Below are positions 26,401 through 34,165 of a stretch of 64,000 nt of DNA, one piece after another. How positions within the stretch are numbered: the first letter of the stretch is position 1; each line of letters starts with the position of its first letter. Below the pieces are notes generated by a model. The model saw only the letters and a list, made by a program, of their open reading frames with translations. It had not been told where the DNA came from and ran no database searches. Both the position numbers and the translations under genes were made by a program. The stretch is from Paenibacillus alba (GTDB lineage: Bacteria; Bacillota; Bacilli; Paenibacillales; NBRC-103111): contig NZ_JABMKZ010000005.1 in NCBI RefSeq assembly GCF_013204855.1, forward strand, positions 124,001 through 188,000. Reading direction: 5' to 3'.

Positions 26401-26518
26401 AATAACGCTCTTCGGGAAGGATAGTTTGATCATTCGTCAGGTGAAGGAGGCACTTTAACAGGAGAAGCGTGAGAGGACACATTAAGCAAAACATACAGAA
26501 TAGAGAAGGAGAAGAATC

Positions 26519-27412
26519 ATGAGTTTAAAAGGCTTGATAACAGGTATAATTTTTACTGTTCTATATTCATCTGGAGCTATTATCATGAAAATCGGCTTAC
26601 ATTCAGCGTCTCCGTTAACACTAGCAACATTGCGTTTTCTGATAGCTGGGATGCTGCTGCTAATCTTTATTTATGTATTTAGAAAGGGGAAATACCCATT
26701 ACCTAACAAAAGAGAATGGGGCATTTTAATACTTCTGGGTTTGCTGAATACCTCGTTGTTTGTTGGACTGGGCAACTTAGCACTTCGAAACATTTCGGCT
26801 GGGATATTCAATCTCTTTTTACCCATAAATCCTTTTGTTTTTGCGATTTTCTCCTTAATTTTCATGGGTAAAAGCATTCGTGCAAAAGAATGGATGGGTA
26901 TGGTTGTATCCGCTATAGGTCTATTCATAGCAACCTACCCATCATTGGCAAATAGCAACGCCAACTTAAGCGGAATTTTATTGCTTGTTTTAGCAATGGT
27001 TTCCATGGCTGTTGGAAGTCTTGTTTTTAAAAAGGCAAACCTTCAGTTGCCTACTCTTGTGATAAACGCATGGCAGGTATTCATCGGGGGGATTATTTTA
27101 ATTATCCCGACCCTTTTCTTAGAGTCTGGGAAGCCGTTACATGTAGATGTTCACCTTGTAGTATATCTTCTTTGGTCTGTCATCGTTCTCTCTATTATTA
27201 GTATGGGGCTCTGGTTTCATTTGCTGAAACATGATGCCGTCAGAGCAAATAACTGGCTGCTTTTAAATCCTGTTTCAGGCTATATTCTAGCTGCCATCGT
27301 ACTGGGCGAACCCCTTACATGGTATGCTGTCATCGCCACCGTTGTTGTGCTATCGGGACTCTATCTGTCGGGGAATTTTCAAATCAAAGAACGGAGTAGT
27401 TCAGCAAAATAA
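26519..27412 (+). CDS. EamA-family (DMT) exporter
   Basis: A 297-residue membrane protein with ten predicted transmembrane segments in two EamA repeats. GAAGGAGAAG precedes the ATG. It is divergent from the HxlR regulator and not closely alike in sequence to the EamA protein at 21169. It probably expels a metabolite or toxic compound sensed by HxlR. Confidence 0.88.
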   Translation: MSLKGLITGIIFTVLYSSGAIIMKIGLHSASPLTLATLRFLIAGMLLLIFIYVFRKGKYPLPNKREWGILILLGLLNTSLFVGLGNLALRNISAGIFNLFLPINPFVFAIFSLIFMGKSIRAKEWMGMVVSAIGLFIATYPSLANSNANLSGILLLVLAMVSMAVGSLVFKKANLQLPTLVINAWQVFIGGIILIIPTLFLESGKPLHVDVHLVVYLLWSVIVLSIISMGLWFHLLKHDAVRANNWLLLNPVSGYILAAIVLGEPLTWYAVIATVVVLSGLYLSGNFQIKERSSSAK

Positions 27413-27437
27413 TTAGTATATGCGTTCATTATTTTGA

Positions 27438-27629
27438 ATAACAGCAGTCGCGGGACTTAAAAGGATGGGCTGGGAGGACCGTGTTACTGAAGTTCTATAT
27501 CCAGAAACGTTCTTGCCTGCTGTCAAAACCTATACTGGGGAATCCCCTATTCAAGTAGGTGAAGATGTAGCAAAATTACTGATCGGCAAGGGAGCTGAGA
27601 AAATCTTGGCTGAAACATCGTTAAGCTAA
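27438..27629 (+). pseudogene. hemC: hemC (porphobilinogen deaminase) remnant with internal deletion
   Basis: One frame reads AVAGLKRMGWEDRVTEVLYP then ETFLPAV, the middle of HemC just before its GQGALGIE motif. It then jumps to TYTGESPIQVGEDVAKLLIG then KGAEKILAE, the HemC C-terminus, and stops at 27627-27629. The catalytic dipyrromethane-cofactor cysteine loop and roughly 80 residues between the two halves are missing, as is the whole N-terminal half. It cannot encode an active enzyme. A functional hemC is presumably elsewhere in the genome. Confidence 0.7.
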
Positions 27630-27654
27630 CAGTGAACGATAGTGAAAATTAACA

Positions 27655-27687
27655 GGGAGCAGATCGCCGCGGCAGCTGTTCCCTTTT
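27655..27687 (+). terminator. Terminator after the hemC remnant
   Basis: GGGAGCAG (27655-27662) pairs with CTGTTCCC (27676-27683, one G-U), followed by TTTTG. Confidence 0.6.
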
Positions 27688-27773
27688 GCTATTAAGCTAT
27701 TGGGCAGATTAATTCAAAACACGATTATCAAGGAAAAAAATTGACTAAAGCAATGTTTTGATTTAATATTAAT

Positions 27774-27810
27774 TTATCTTGATAAACAAGATACTTTATT
27801 ATCAAGATAA
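27774..27810. promoter_or_regulatory. Paired operator repeats before a VOC gene
   Basis: TTATCTTGATAA (27774-27785) and its exact reverse complement TTATCAAGATAA (27799-27810). A partial third copy, TTATCAAG, lies at 27725-27732. The TATCTTGATA core resembles sites of MarR-type, thiol- or quinone-responsive repressors. No such regulator gene is adjacent. Confidence 0.5.
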
Positions 27811-27835
27811 ATTGAACGGGAATGGAGGAGATACA

Positions 27836-28237
27836 ATGAAAATTAACCACTTAAACTTGACGGTAACTGACGTTATCGAGGTGAAAAATTTTCTGGAAAC
27901 TTATTTTGGTTTAACCACTAACGTAAGTGCAGGAAAAGCATTTGTGGCCATGACGGACAACGATGGATTTTTATTAAACTTAATGCATGGTAAGGATATC
28001 AATTATCCGGATACTTTCCATGTAGGATTCCCTCAAGAAAATAAGCAAGAGGTTGATAACTTGAATCAACGTCTAAAAGAAGATGGAATTAAGGTGGAAA
28101 CTCCTGCAATTGTTCATGGTTCCTATACCTTTTATCTTCAGGCTCCGGGTGGGATTACTCTTGAAGCATACTGTCTACTCGAAGGGGAAGATCCCACGAA
28201 AGGTCCTCGTCCGTCATTTGGGAAAGAACCGATTTAA
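27836..28237 (+). CDS. VOC-family protein (glyoxalase/fosfomycin-resistance fold)
   Basis: A 133-residue VOC protein. The ATG at 27836 is preceded by GGAGGAG; the frame is open to 27779, but that part lies in the operator region. The first module has the metal ligand candidate H4 in KINHLNLTV, and the second contains FHVGFPQ and LEAYCL. Members act as glyoxalases, dioxygenases or drug-binding proteins. Its operator pair upstream suggests induction by a stress compound rather than constitutive expression. Confidence 0.85.
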   Translation: MKINHLNLTVTDVIEVKNFLETYFGLTTNVSAGKAFVAMTDNDGFLLNLMHGKDINYPDTFHVGFPQENKQEVDNLNQRLKEDGIKVETPAIVHGSYTFYLQAPGGITLEAYCLLEGEDPTKGPRPSFGKEPI

Positions 28238-28255
28238 GCAGTGGAAAATTTATAA

Positions 28256-28383
28256 CTAAAGTATGATCTGGTTGCAGTCGGCCGTGCACTGCTAGTTGAT
28301 CCGCATGGGCGGCTAAGGTCCGCGATGGCCGGCTTAACGAGCTGATGCCTTTCACCCCTGAAGCACTGGGTTCGCTATCTTGA
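28256..28383 (+). pseudogene. C-terminal fragment of an Old Yellow Enzyme-type NADH:flavin oxidoreductase
   Basis: The reading starts LKYDLVAVGRALLVDP, the FMN-phosphate-binding end of the barrel. One base is then missing after CCGCA. The next frame gives WAAKVRDGRLNELMPFTPEA then LGSLS and a TGA at 28381-28383, a classical C-terminus of YqjM-like enzymes. No N-terminal three quarters exist upstream; the VOC gene ends 18 bp before. A truncated and frameshifted leftover. Confidence 0.72.
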
Positions 28384-28417
28384 TTCTACTGTAATTCTAA
28401 TTTTTTGACGATTTGAT

Positions 28418-28453
28418 CGGGCACTCCGAGTTAGTGGGAGAGCCCGTTTTTTT
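28418..28453 (+). terminator. Strong terminator
   Basis: CGGGC-a-CTCC (28418-28427) pairs with GGAG-a-GCCCG ending at 28446, then seven T. It closes the VOC transcript. Confidence 0.85.
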
Positions 28454-28512
28454 GTAATGTTAGTGACTGAAGGAGAAGGGGACAGAATTGCTCGATCTTC
28501 GCGGAAAATTGT

Positions 28513-29598
28513 TCACTTTTTCATTGGCTTTCCATATCTCACTAAAACATGCCAGAGTAATTTTAATTCTTGCAGAACTTCTTCGTAGGTTCCTCTATCG
28601 CTCCAATTACTTGGATTTTGTTTCAAGTCCATAGCTGCAGAGCCAATCATATTTACATCAATAAAATCACTTTGCGCAATTCTTTTGGCTAGTGAAGGCA
28701 TTGAAGGACCTCTGAAATTCATAGGAACCTCATCAACCAAAAGTGTAAAGCCCATGTGCCAGTGAAGATCAACGGAATACTTTAAACATATCTGTTCTAA
28801 GATTCGTCCGGTATGGGTGCCCTTATATGATGGATCGGCAACAAGCATCTTTACGTCTTCTTTAAGAAAAATGTCACCATGAACCTGAGCTTCGATATAG
28901 TGGTTAAGATTTCGGTTTGGCTCTTTGTTTGATGGATTTTGGAATGGTTTCTCAAGATTAATGAGCATATGGTCGATTAACTTTCCAACCGTCAGATTTC
29001 TTTCACCAATGGCAAAATCTTTATAGAACGCGTCACTCATGAGAGCAGCCAAAATGAGGTCAAATTCCTCATACGTCCCTTTTTCCTTGGGGTCTTGGTG
29101 AGAGTCCAAATAAGTATAAGTGCAGCGATGAGAGACCTCAGTGGATAAAAGGAAATAGCATGATCCAAAACGAGGAGCAGGACCATCAGGATGTAACATG
29201 ACATTGAGTGCCCCATACTTGGGCCGTTCACTATTGGTTGAGCCATTTATTTGGTAAGCTCCGCCAAACATTTTATTCTCCCATACGTCACGTTCACCAC
29301 CTGAAAATGCTGATACACTTCCATTCGATAGGAAGGTCTCAAACTGGCTTTTATAAATTCCCTGCTCAAGCAGTGCTTCAGCAACGCTTTTCATGTTCGG
29401 GTCTAATCGATCTGGGTGAAAGTGTAGTGCAATACTTGCGTGAGATTTTAGTTTAGTGATAGCATCTTCAAATGTTTTCAGCTCGATGCTGGACATTCGA
29501 AGGATTTCCCTTATTGTTTGCTCCACTTCATTTTTGCGGCTTCTTGCGTAAGTTGTTATATGCTCTTGAGCTAATTGCTGAGACCTCGATAATTTCAT
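28513..29598 (-). CDS. DUF3626 domain protein
   Basis: A protein of about 361 residues matching the DUF3626 family: LHFHPDR near residue 80, PRFGSCYFLL, YIEAQVHGDIFLKEDV, and a late DLHWHMGF. Several conserved His/Asp positions suggest a metal-dependent hydrolase-like fold, but no activity is established. The start at 29598 (MKLSRSQQ) follows an AAGGGA; an ATG at 29640 would add 14 residues. It stands alone and its function is unknown. Confidence 0.78.
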   Translation of the reverse strand: MKLSRSQQLAQEHITTYARSRKNEVEQTIREILRMSSIELKTFEDAITKLKSHASIALHFHPDRLDPNMKSVAEALLEQGIYKSQFETFLSNGSVSAFSGGERDVWENKMFGGAYQINGSTNSERPKYGALNVMLHPDGPAPRFGSCYFLLSTEVSHRCTYTYLDSHQDPKEKGTYEEFDLILAALMSDAFYKDFAIGERNLTVGKLIDHMLINLEKPFQNPSNKEPNRNLNHYIEAQVHGDIFLKEDVKMLVADPSYKGTHTGRILEQICLKYSVDLHWHMGFTLLVDEVPMNFRGPSMPSLAKRIAQSDFIDVNMIGSAAMDLKQNPSNWSDRGTYEEVLQELKLLWHVLVRYGKPMKK

Positions 29599-29742
29599 GG
29601 GCAGAAGAGTCCCTTCCCTTTTTATAGAATCATAATACATGATGGACAGTAAGGGAAATTGCAGATGGAGATATTAAATTAACAAAGGGTCGCGAAATAG
29701 ATCCATTTCTCAATAAATAATGAAGGACCTAGATAAAATGAA

Positions 29743-29769
29743 GAGACCATAGCTCGTTGCTATGGTCTC
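29743..29769. terminator. Perfect 11-bp hairpin, terminator for the minus-strand VOC gene
   Basis: GAGACCATAGC (29743-29753), loop TCGTT, GCTATGGTCTC (29759-29769). On the minus strand TTCATTTTATC follows the stem, so it most likely ends the 29834-30238 gene. Confidence 0.75.
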
Positions 29770-29833
29770 TTGCTATGAAGCAGTCAGTAAAATTACTAGC
29801 TACGAAATTCGCCTCACTCACTTCAACTGTCTG

Positions 29834-30238
29834 TCAACGCCTACCGCTGAATCGTTTGATCGCTTCCTCGGTCACCGGCGTAAAGAGGTTAATCAGGTTG
29901 CCGTCGGGATCGCGAAACAGCACAGCACGGTTCCCCCACGGCATCGTGGTTGGTTCCTTTACCCACTCGTCGACAAACGGCTTCAAGCGCTCGTATTCGG
30001 CATCGACATCGTGGACGCGGAACTCAAAGATGACAGTGTGATTGTTGGCCGCCACTGCGGAACCAGCGCCGAACAGCTGCACCGTCTGGGAGTGGCCGAT
30101 CGCCAGGGTGAACGATGGCATAACAAGTTCGGCAAAGACGGGCGCGGGGCGTTCCGCCGAAACACCCATGACTTTCTCATAGAACTCGACGAGACGATCC
30201 AGGTCGTCTGTAATGATGCGTACAGAAGCAAAATTCAC
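29834..30238 (-). CDS. VOC-family protein (glyoxalase/bleomycin-resistance type)
   Basis: A 134-residue VOC protein starting at a GTG preceded by GGAAGGATGG. MNFASVRIITDDLDRLVEFY at the start and LFRDPDGNLINLFTPV near the end are the paired-module signatures. It is a single gene between a hairpin terminator and an inverted repeat (30255-30268). The usual His/Glu metal ligands are not all obvious, so it may be a binding protein rather than an enzyme. Confidence 0.85.
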   Translation of the reverse strand: MNFASVRIITDDLDRLVEFYEKVMGVSAERPAPVFAELVMPSFTLAIGHSQTVQLFGAGSAVAANNHTVIFEFRVHDVDAEYERLKPFVDEWVKEPTTMPWGNRAVLFRDPDGNLINLFTPVTEEAIKRFSGRR

Positions 30239-30254
30239 GAGATACCATCCTTCC

Positions 30255-30268
30255 TATCATAAATGATA
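30255..30268. promoter_or_regulatory. Inverted repeat upstream of the VOC gene
   Basis: TATCAT, 2-nt spacer, ATGATA, with a further TATCAT at 30282-30287. Possible operator for the minus-strand VOC gene 17 bp away. Confidence 0.4.
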
Positions 30269-30352
30269 CAATACCGTATCCTATCATTTTGGGCCAAAAT
30301 ACTTCGCATTTATTTCCCACTCCTTTACGGTTACTTACTCCGATTATAAAAT

Positions 30353-30384
30353 ACTGCTACTGACAACAGCATGTCAGTAGCAGT
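30353..30384. terminator. Perfect 13-bp hairpin in an otherwise empty interval
   Basis: ACTGCTACTGACA (30353-30365), 6-nt loop, TGTCAGTAGCAGT (30372-30384), then TTAACATTTTTTT on the plus strand. It looks like a terminator but no plus-strand gene precedes it. Nothing else is recognisable in 30269-30580. Confidence 0.55.
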
Positions 30385-30606
30385 TTAACATTTTTTTGGC
30401 TTCCTCCCGAATTCGATTTCGGAATGCGTCAGTACACGAAATGCTCTTTCATGCAGCACTGGAACGTTAGCCAGTCGTAGTGTTAAACTAGAAAAATAAA
30501 GTTGTAGAAAATATTTTCGCATGATGTAGAAATTCATCGATCTGTATCGTCTTTATAGTGAAGACTTGAAACAACCCCATTATGAATGATGAGAGGAGCA
30601 ATAACG

Positions 30607-30948
30607 ATGAAATACACATTGCTAATGTATGAATCGACAGAGGATTTCGCCAAACGAATCGATCCGATTCACAAGGAGGCATATGTCGGAAGCTGGACCC
30701 ATTATGTCACAGCAATGATTGATTCCGGCATTGTGGTAAGCACCGCAGGTCTCCAGTCCCCGGAGACGGGAACCACACTCAGCCGTAAGGGCGGCGAATT
30801 GCGGGTTCAGGATGGCCCGATCACCGAAACCAAGGAGCAAATTGGTGGTTTGGCCATCATCGATGTGCCAGATTTAGACACCGCCTTGGAATGGGCGGCA
30901 CGTTGTCCTGGCAGCTCGGTTGAAGTCCGCCTTAACTTGTATCAATGA
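30607..30948 (+). CDS. YCII/DGPF-domain protein
   Basis: A 113-residue YCII-related protein with the DGPF-type motif (RVQDGPITETKEQIGG). The ATG at 30607 follows GAGGAG; the frame is open to 30586. YCII domains are ferredoxin-like folds with a conserved His/Asp pair. The stop overlaps the start of the sigma-factor gene (ATGA), so the two are translationally coupled. DGPF proteins accompany ECF42-group sigma factors; their exact role is unsettled. Confidence 0.88.
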   Translation: MKYTLLMYESTEDFAKRIDPIHKEAYVGSWTHYVTAMIDSGIVVSTAGLQSPETGTTLSRKGGELRVQDGPITETKEQIGGLAIIDVPDLDTALEWAARCPGSSVEVRLNLYQ

Positions 30949-32189
30949 GCGACATGAATGCTCACCAAATGATTGAACAGACGGCCCGTGATTCCTACGG
31001 CCGTCTGGTTGCTTTTCTGGCTGTACGCTGGCGTGACCCGGCTGCAGCGGAGGATGCGCTTGCCGACGCTTTCCTGGCTGCGCTGAAAGCATGGCCTGCG
31101 ACTGGAGTGCCGGAGCATCCCGAGACCTGGCTGCTTACTGTTGCGCAGCGTCGACTGATCGATGGAACCCGGCATGCCCGAGTGCATGCCGGTGCGGAGC
31201 AGGCTTTGATCGCAATGGCGAACAATATGCAGCAATTGGCAGGACTCGAAGCGTCATTTCCGGATGAACGGCTCAAGATGCTGTTTATTTGCGCCCATCC
31301 CGAAATCGACCCTGCCGTGCGCACGCCGCTTATGCTCCAGTCCGTGCTTGGTCTCGACGCGGCCCGCATCGCTTCGGCTTTTGTTGTCAAACCTGCTACG
31401 ATGGGACAGCGCCTTACCCGGGCTAAAGCGAAGCTGAAGAGCGATGGCATCAGATTCGACTTGCCCGGCAAGGACGAATGGCCGGAGCGCCTTGATGCCG
31501 TGCTTGAAGCTATCTATGCAGCCTATGGAAGCGGCTGGGATGACATAGCCGGCGTAGATCCGCGCCGGAAGGGTCTGACCGAAGAAGCAATTTACCTGGG
31601 AAGGCTGATCGTGCGATTCATCCCAGGGGAACCGGAAGCGCTGGGCTTGCTGGCTCTTATGCTGCACTGCGAAGCGCGCCGCCAGGCGCGGCGCGATGAG
31701 GTAGGCGGCTATGTACCCATATCCGAGCAAGATCATTCACGTTGGTCGATCGAGATGATCGAGGAAGCGGAGCATTGCCTTCGCACTGCCGCTCAAGGGA
31801 ACCGCATCGGTCGGTTCCAGCTTGAGGCGGCGATTCAATCCGTGCATGCGCAGCGTGCCTGGACTGGCTGTACGGAATGGGAAGAGATCGCGCTGCTGTA
31901 TGAGGGACTTGTGGGCATTGCTCCAACGATCGGCACAATCGTCGGCCGTGCGGCAGCCGTTGCCGAAGCGCGCGGCGCCGAAACTGGGATGGCACTGTTG
32001 GATGAATTACCAGCAGAAGCGGTTAAGAGCTATCAGCCTTATTGGGCGCTGAGCGCCCATTTGTTCAAAAGGATGAAGAGGTTCGAGGAGGCCCGTGCCT
32101 CATATAGCCGGGCCATCGGACTGTGCATGGATCCTTCTATTCGAGCGTTTCTGGAGAAGCAGTTCGCGAATATTAGTTGTTTCTTTTGA
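30945..32189 (+). CDS. ECF sigma factor of the ECF42 type with TPR-like extension
   Basis: A 414-residue sigma factor, roughly twice the size of ordinary ECF factors. Sigma-2 and sigma-4 regions occupy about residues 1-165 (DPAAAEDALADAFLAALKAW; then ARIASAFVVKPATMGQRLTR). A DUF6596/TPR-like C-terminal region of about 240 residues follows. This architecture and the coupled DGPF gene identify the ECF42 group, which uses the extension instead of a membrane anti-sigma factor. No anti-sigma gene is adjacent. The gene is visibly more GC-rich than its neighbours. Confidence 0.88.
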   Translation: MSDMNAHQMIEQTARDSYGRLVAFLAVRWRDPAAAEDALADAFLAALKAWPATGVPEHPETWLLTVAQRRLIDGTRHARVHAGAEQALIAMANNMQQLAGLEASFPDERLKMLFICAHPEIDPAVRTPLMLQSVLGLDAARIASAFVVKPATMGQRLTRAKAKLKSDGIRFDLPGKDEWPERLDAVLEAIYAAYGSGWDDIAGVDPRRKGLTEEAIYLGRLIVRFIPGEPEALGLLALMLHCEARRQARRDEVGGYVPISEQDHSRWSIEMIEEAEHCLRTAAQGNRIGRFQLEAAIQSVHAQRAWTGCTEWEEIALLYEGLVGIAPTIGTIVGRAAAVAEARGAETGMALLDELPAEAVKSYQPYWALSAHLFKRMKRFEEARASYSRAIGLCMDPSIRAFLEKQFANISCFF

Positions 32190-32256
32190 AAGATTTGTTC
32201 AGTCTATCCTGAAAATAATCTGTGGTGCCCCTGATCGCTAGGGTCAGTAATACACA

Positions 32257-33300
32257 TCATTTCTGGATTGCCTTTCGCACAGCTGGAGCGATCTCTGTTG
32301 CCAATCTTTCAATATTCTCCGCTACTTTTTTAAATGGCATCCCGCCCATATCCATTTGGGCCATAAATCGCTGATGTCCAAATAACTCGTATTGACGCAA
32401 AATTTTTTCAATAATCTGCTGGGAACTTCCAACAAACAAGGCAGTCTCTTCTCCAGACAGCCGTTCAAAATCCGCCCTTGAAATATCATTTTCCCAATAA
32501 CTAATATGATAGGGATAGAATTCCTCTCTCGCCTTCTGAGTTGTTTCAGCAATATAGACATGCCCGGTTACTCCAACCTTCAAATCTGCCGGAGCATGGC
32601 CAGCTTCATAGGCAGACTGCCGATATCTATCTACAAGCGGCTTGAACCGAATCGGATCGCCATCAAACACCACTAGCGCAAGTCCAGTTCCAAATCTGCC
32701 GGCCCTTGCAGCACTTTCTAGACTTTCTTGAACGCCGATCCATAAGGGGATATTTTTCTGAAGAGGTCGCGGCGAAATTTCAGCGTCCAGGAATTCGGAG
32801 CGAAAGCGCCCCGTCCAGGTAACCCTTTCATGAGCACTCAGCTCTCGAAATAAATGGATATTTTCTTCGAACAAATCATCGCAATTGTCCAAATTATAGC
32901 CAAATAGAGGGAAAGACTCTATATAGGCTCCACGCCCCGCCATGATTTCGGCGCGTCCATTGGATAAAAGATCAAGTGTCGCAAAATCCTCGAATAGACG
33001 TACAGGGTCTACCGTATTGAATATAGTTGCAGCACTGGTCAATTTAATTCGTTTGGTAACTTGCGAAATTGAAGACAAGACCATCTGCGGCGATGATACT
33101 GCATAGTCCAGACGATGATGTTCGCCAACGCCAAAAACGTCCAGCCCTGCTTCATCTGCCATTTTCGCCGCTTGTATGATTTCGTTCAGCCGCTGTCTTG
33201 CACTGATACGTATCCCCGTATATGGATCTGATCTTAAATCTGCTAATGTATATATCCCAAATTCCATGCCTGAATGATCGATCTCAGGCTCTACCTTCAT
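32257..33300 (-). CDS. LLM-class flavin-dependent oxidoreductase
   Basis: A 347-residue luciferase-like monooxygenase. Family segments: FGIYTLAD at the first strand, GLDVFGVGEHHRLDYAVSSP, LSNGRAEIMAGRGAYIESFP, and SPRPLQKNIPLWIGVQES. It binds reduced FMN or F420 and oxidises an unknown substrate. TTAGGAGGAAATAATT precedes the ATG. It stands alone between the sigma factor and the ABC pair. Confidence 0.9.
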   Translation of the reverse strand: MKVEPEIDHSGMEFGIYTLADLRSDPYTGIRISARQRLNEIIQAAKMADEAGLDVFGVGEHHRLDYAVSSPQMVLSSISQVTKRIKLTSAATIFNTVDPVRLFEDFATLDLLSNGRAEIMAGRGAYIESFPLFGYNLDNCDDLFEENIHLFRELSAHERVTWTGRFRSEFLDAEISPRPLQKNIPLWIGVQESLESAARAGRFGTGLALVVFDGDPIRFKPLVDRYRQSAYEAGHAPADLKVGVTGHVYIAETTQKAREEFYPYHISYWENDISRADFERLSGEETALFVGSSQQIIEKILRQYELFGHQRFMAQMDMGGMPFKKVAENIERLATEIAPAVRKAIQK

Positions 33301-33447
33301 AATTATTTCCTCCTAACACCCCAGTTAACGACCAAGAATGATCAAATATTTATTAATCCGCCATAACCTTCATCAAAGATGCTGATCTTACATAATATTC
33401 TGTTTTTCCAAATGGTTACAGTGTAAGCATACTTAATCTAATTAAAG

Positions 33448-33483
33448 AGCCCCCAAACCACGTTTAAGGTGAATTTGGAGGCT
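33448..33483 (-). terminator. Terminator of the HrtAB-like operon
   Basis: On the minus strand AGCCTCCAAA (33483-33474) pairs with TTTGGGGGCT (33457-33448, one G-U) and is followed by CTTTAATT. Confidence 0.7.
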
Positions 33484-33487
33484 TGCC

Positions 33488-34165
33488 TTATTTTTTGATA
33501 AGTTTTCCATTCTCTAGGAAAAGTACTCGATCACAAAGTGCCAGCACTCGGTCATCATGCGTAACCATAACCGCACTCTTTCGCTGATCCTTTACTTGTT
33601 TCGCGATCATGCTTACTACATCGTGACCTCGAGATGCATCTAAGCTTGCAGTCGGTTCATCGGCGAACAGGACAGCCGGGTCATTCATTAAGGCTCTTGC
33701 GATAGCGACCCGCTGACGTTCCCCCCCTGAAAGCTTCTCAGGATATGCCGTTCGACGATGAAGCAATCCCATCTTATCGAGTAACTCTTTTGCTCGTGTG
33801 GCTGCCTTCTCCTTGTCCATTCCGGCAAGTTTGGCTACTACCATCAGTTGTTCGTCCACTTTCAAGTATGGAATTAAGTTGGCGCTTTGAAAAATAAATC
33901 CAATTTTTCGAAGTCGCATTTCAGAAAGTTCTTGTTTGTTTTTACCAATGATCGATTCTCCATCGAGTAGAACATCCCCGCTCGTTGGTTCAAGAAGTGC
34001 TCCTGCAATGGACAGAAATGTACTCTTACCTGAGCCAGAAGGTCCCATTACTGCGACCAGTTCACCTTCGGCCACCTCAAGATTTAGCTTATCCAAAATC
34101 GTTCTTTCGATACCGCCATCCTCAAAAGTCCGTGTAATCTCCTGTAATACAAGTCTGTTTCTCAT
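33488..34165 (-). CDS. ABC transporter ATP-binding protein (HrtA/MacB-like)
   Basis: A 225-residue ATPase. Walker A GPSGSGKST (about residues 40-48), Q-loop, signature LSGGERQRVA and Walker B VLFADEPTASLD are all intact. Its start overlaps the permease stop (ATGA). The set resembles heme or antimicrobial-peptide exporters such as HrtAB rather than importers, as no binding protein is present. Confidence 0.92.
   Translation of the reverse strand: MRNRLVLQEITRTFEDGGIERTILDKLNLEVAEGELVAVMGPSGSGKSTFLSIAGALLEPTSGDVLLDGESIIGKNKQELSEMRLRKIGFIFQSANLIPYLKVDEQLMVVAKLAGMDKEKAATRAKELLDKMGLLHRRTAYPEKLSGGERQRVAIARALMNDPAVLFADEPTASLDASRGHDVVSMIAKQVKDQRKSAVMVTHDDRVLALCDRVLFLENGKLIKK

Noticed and set aside
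29762..30262. Plus-strand open frame of 166 codons
   Set aside because: Fully antisense to the VOC gene at 29834-30238, which has SD and family motifs.
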